From Aliiroseovarius sp. S1339 (GTDB lineage Bacteria > Pseudomonadota > Alphaproteobacteria > Rhodobacterales > Rhodobacteraceae): 64,000 nt of DNA. Shown in pieces: positions 63,948-64,000 of this stretch (its first letter is position 1; each line of letters starts with the position of its first letter). The notes beneath the pieces were generated by a model that ran no database searches, had not been told where the DNA came from, and worked only from the letters and a program-made list of their open reading frames with translations. The stretch lies in the NCBI RefSeq assembly GCF_023195695.1, contig NZ_JALPQG010000009.1, forward strand, positions 1 through 64,000, read 5' to 3'. The position numbers and the translations under genes are program-made.

Positions 63948-64000
63948 CGTAAAAAACCGCCAATCGAAAAAAGCTAGGTATTTGAAATCAACTAAACTTA
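63948..64000 (-). other. Upstream edge of the caspase cassette
   Basis: An AT-rich 53-base leader to the C1 peptidase gene, cut by the window end. No clear promoter or Shine-Dalgarno could be fixed. The next gene upstream is outside the window, so the cassette may be longer. Confidence 0.4.

Overview
The window comes from a GC-rich alphaproteobacterium, almost certainly a Rhodobacteraceae (Roseobacter/Rhodobacter lineage). Pointers are the FnrL-type regulator divergent from hemN and next to ccoNOQP-ccoGHIS, the sdh / mesaconyl-CoA hydratase / malyl-CoA thioesterase / mdh / suc block, the FYDLN_acid protein and the small-subunit style of the Sdh and Cco genes. No rRNA, insertion sequence, phage, integrase or CRISPR array was seen, and no gene-free stretch exceeds about 260 bases. 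There is one tRNA (Ala, GGC).

Layout. (1) 0.1-8.6 kb: Mn-dependent pyrophosphatase, a reductase-fold protein, a PD-(D/E)XK-like DUF2161 protein, an FNR-box-led dihaem peroxidase, CIRCE-controlled groESL, a beta-helix/membrane protein, a Nudix hydrolase and a lipase-like protein. (2) 8.6-21.2 kb: microaerobic respiration regulon, with hemN<->fnrL, uspA<->ccoNOQP, a TPR protein and ccoGHIS. Five perfect TTGAT-N4-ATCAA boxes in the window mark its promoters. (3) 21.2-27.0 kb: an orphan LuxR-type regulator, tesA divergent from a YbbA/YbbP-type ABC system, a DUF3052 protein and a ZIP transporter. (4) 27.0-45.1 kb: central carbon block. Leftward run sdhCDAB, mch-DUF1737-nnrU-mcl2 and tauE; rightward run mdh, sucC-lipoprotein-sucD, sucA-sucB-orphan-MAPEG-lpdA. 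(5) 45.1-49.7 kb: alanine/sodium symporter plus UspA, divergent Lrp/AsnC regulator, a GntR/FCD regulator, a YgjP-type metallopeptidase and the FYDLN protein. (6) 49.7-55.0 kb: tRNA-Ala, gph and a phnDCEE transporter ending in a HAD-IIA protein. (7) 55.1-57.1 kb: an OmpA-family protein with Cys repeats and a long acidic Ala/Glu/Pro region. (8) 57.2-64.0 kb: a leftward three-gene cassette. It encodes a papain-like peptidase fused to a degenerate alpha/beta-hydrolase, a 1131-residue SGNH-caspase-M15 polyenzyme and a polytopic membrane protein.

Two signals stand out. The first is the three-gene protease/caspase cassette at the right end, which I cannot match to a described system. The second is a palindrome, TGTGATCACA, found as a tandem pair with exactly 21 bp between centres upstream of both sdhC and sucC, and once just upstream of the GntR/FCD regulator gene. 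This reads as a TCA-cycle regulon with an autoregulated regulator; it probably corresponds to the AkgR type I recall from Rhodobacter sphaeroides, an assignment made from memory.

All coordinates were read by eye from the sequence. Family assignments rest on motif recognition, not on searches.
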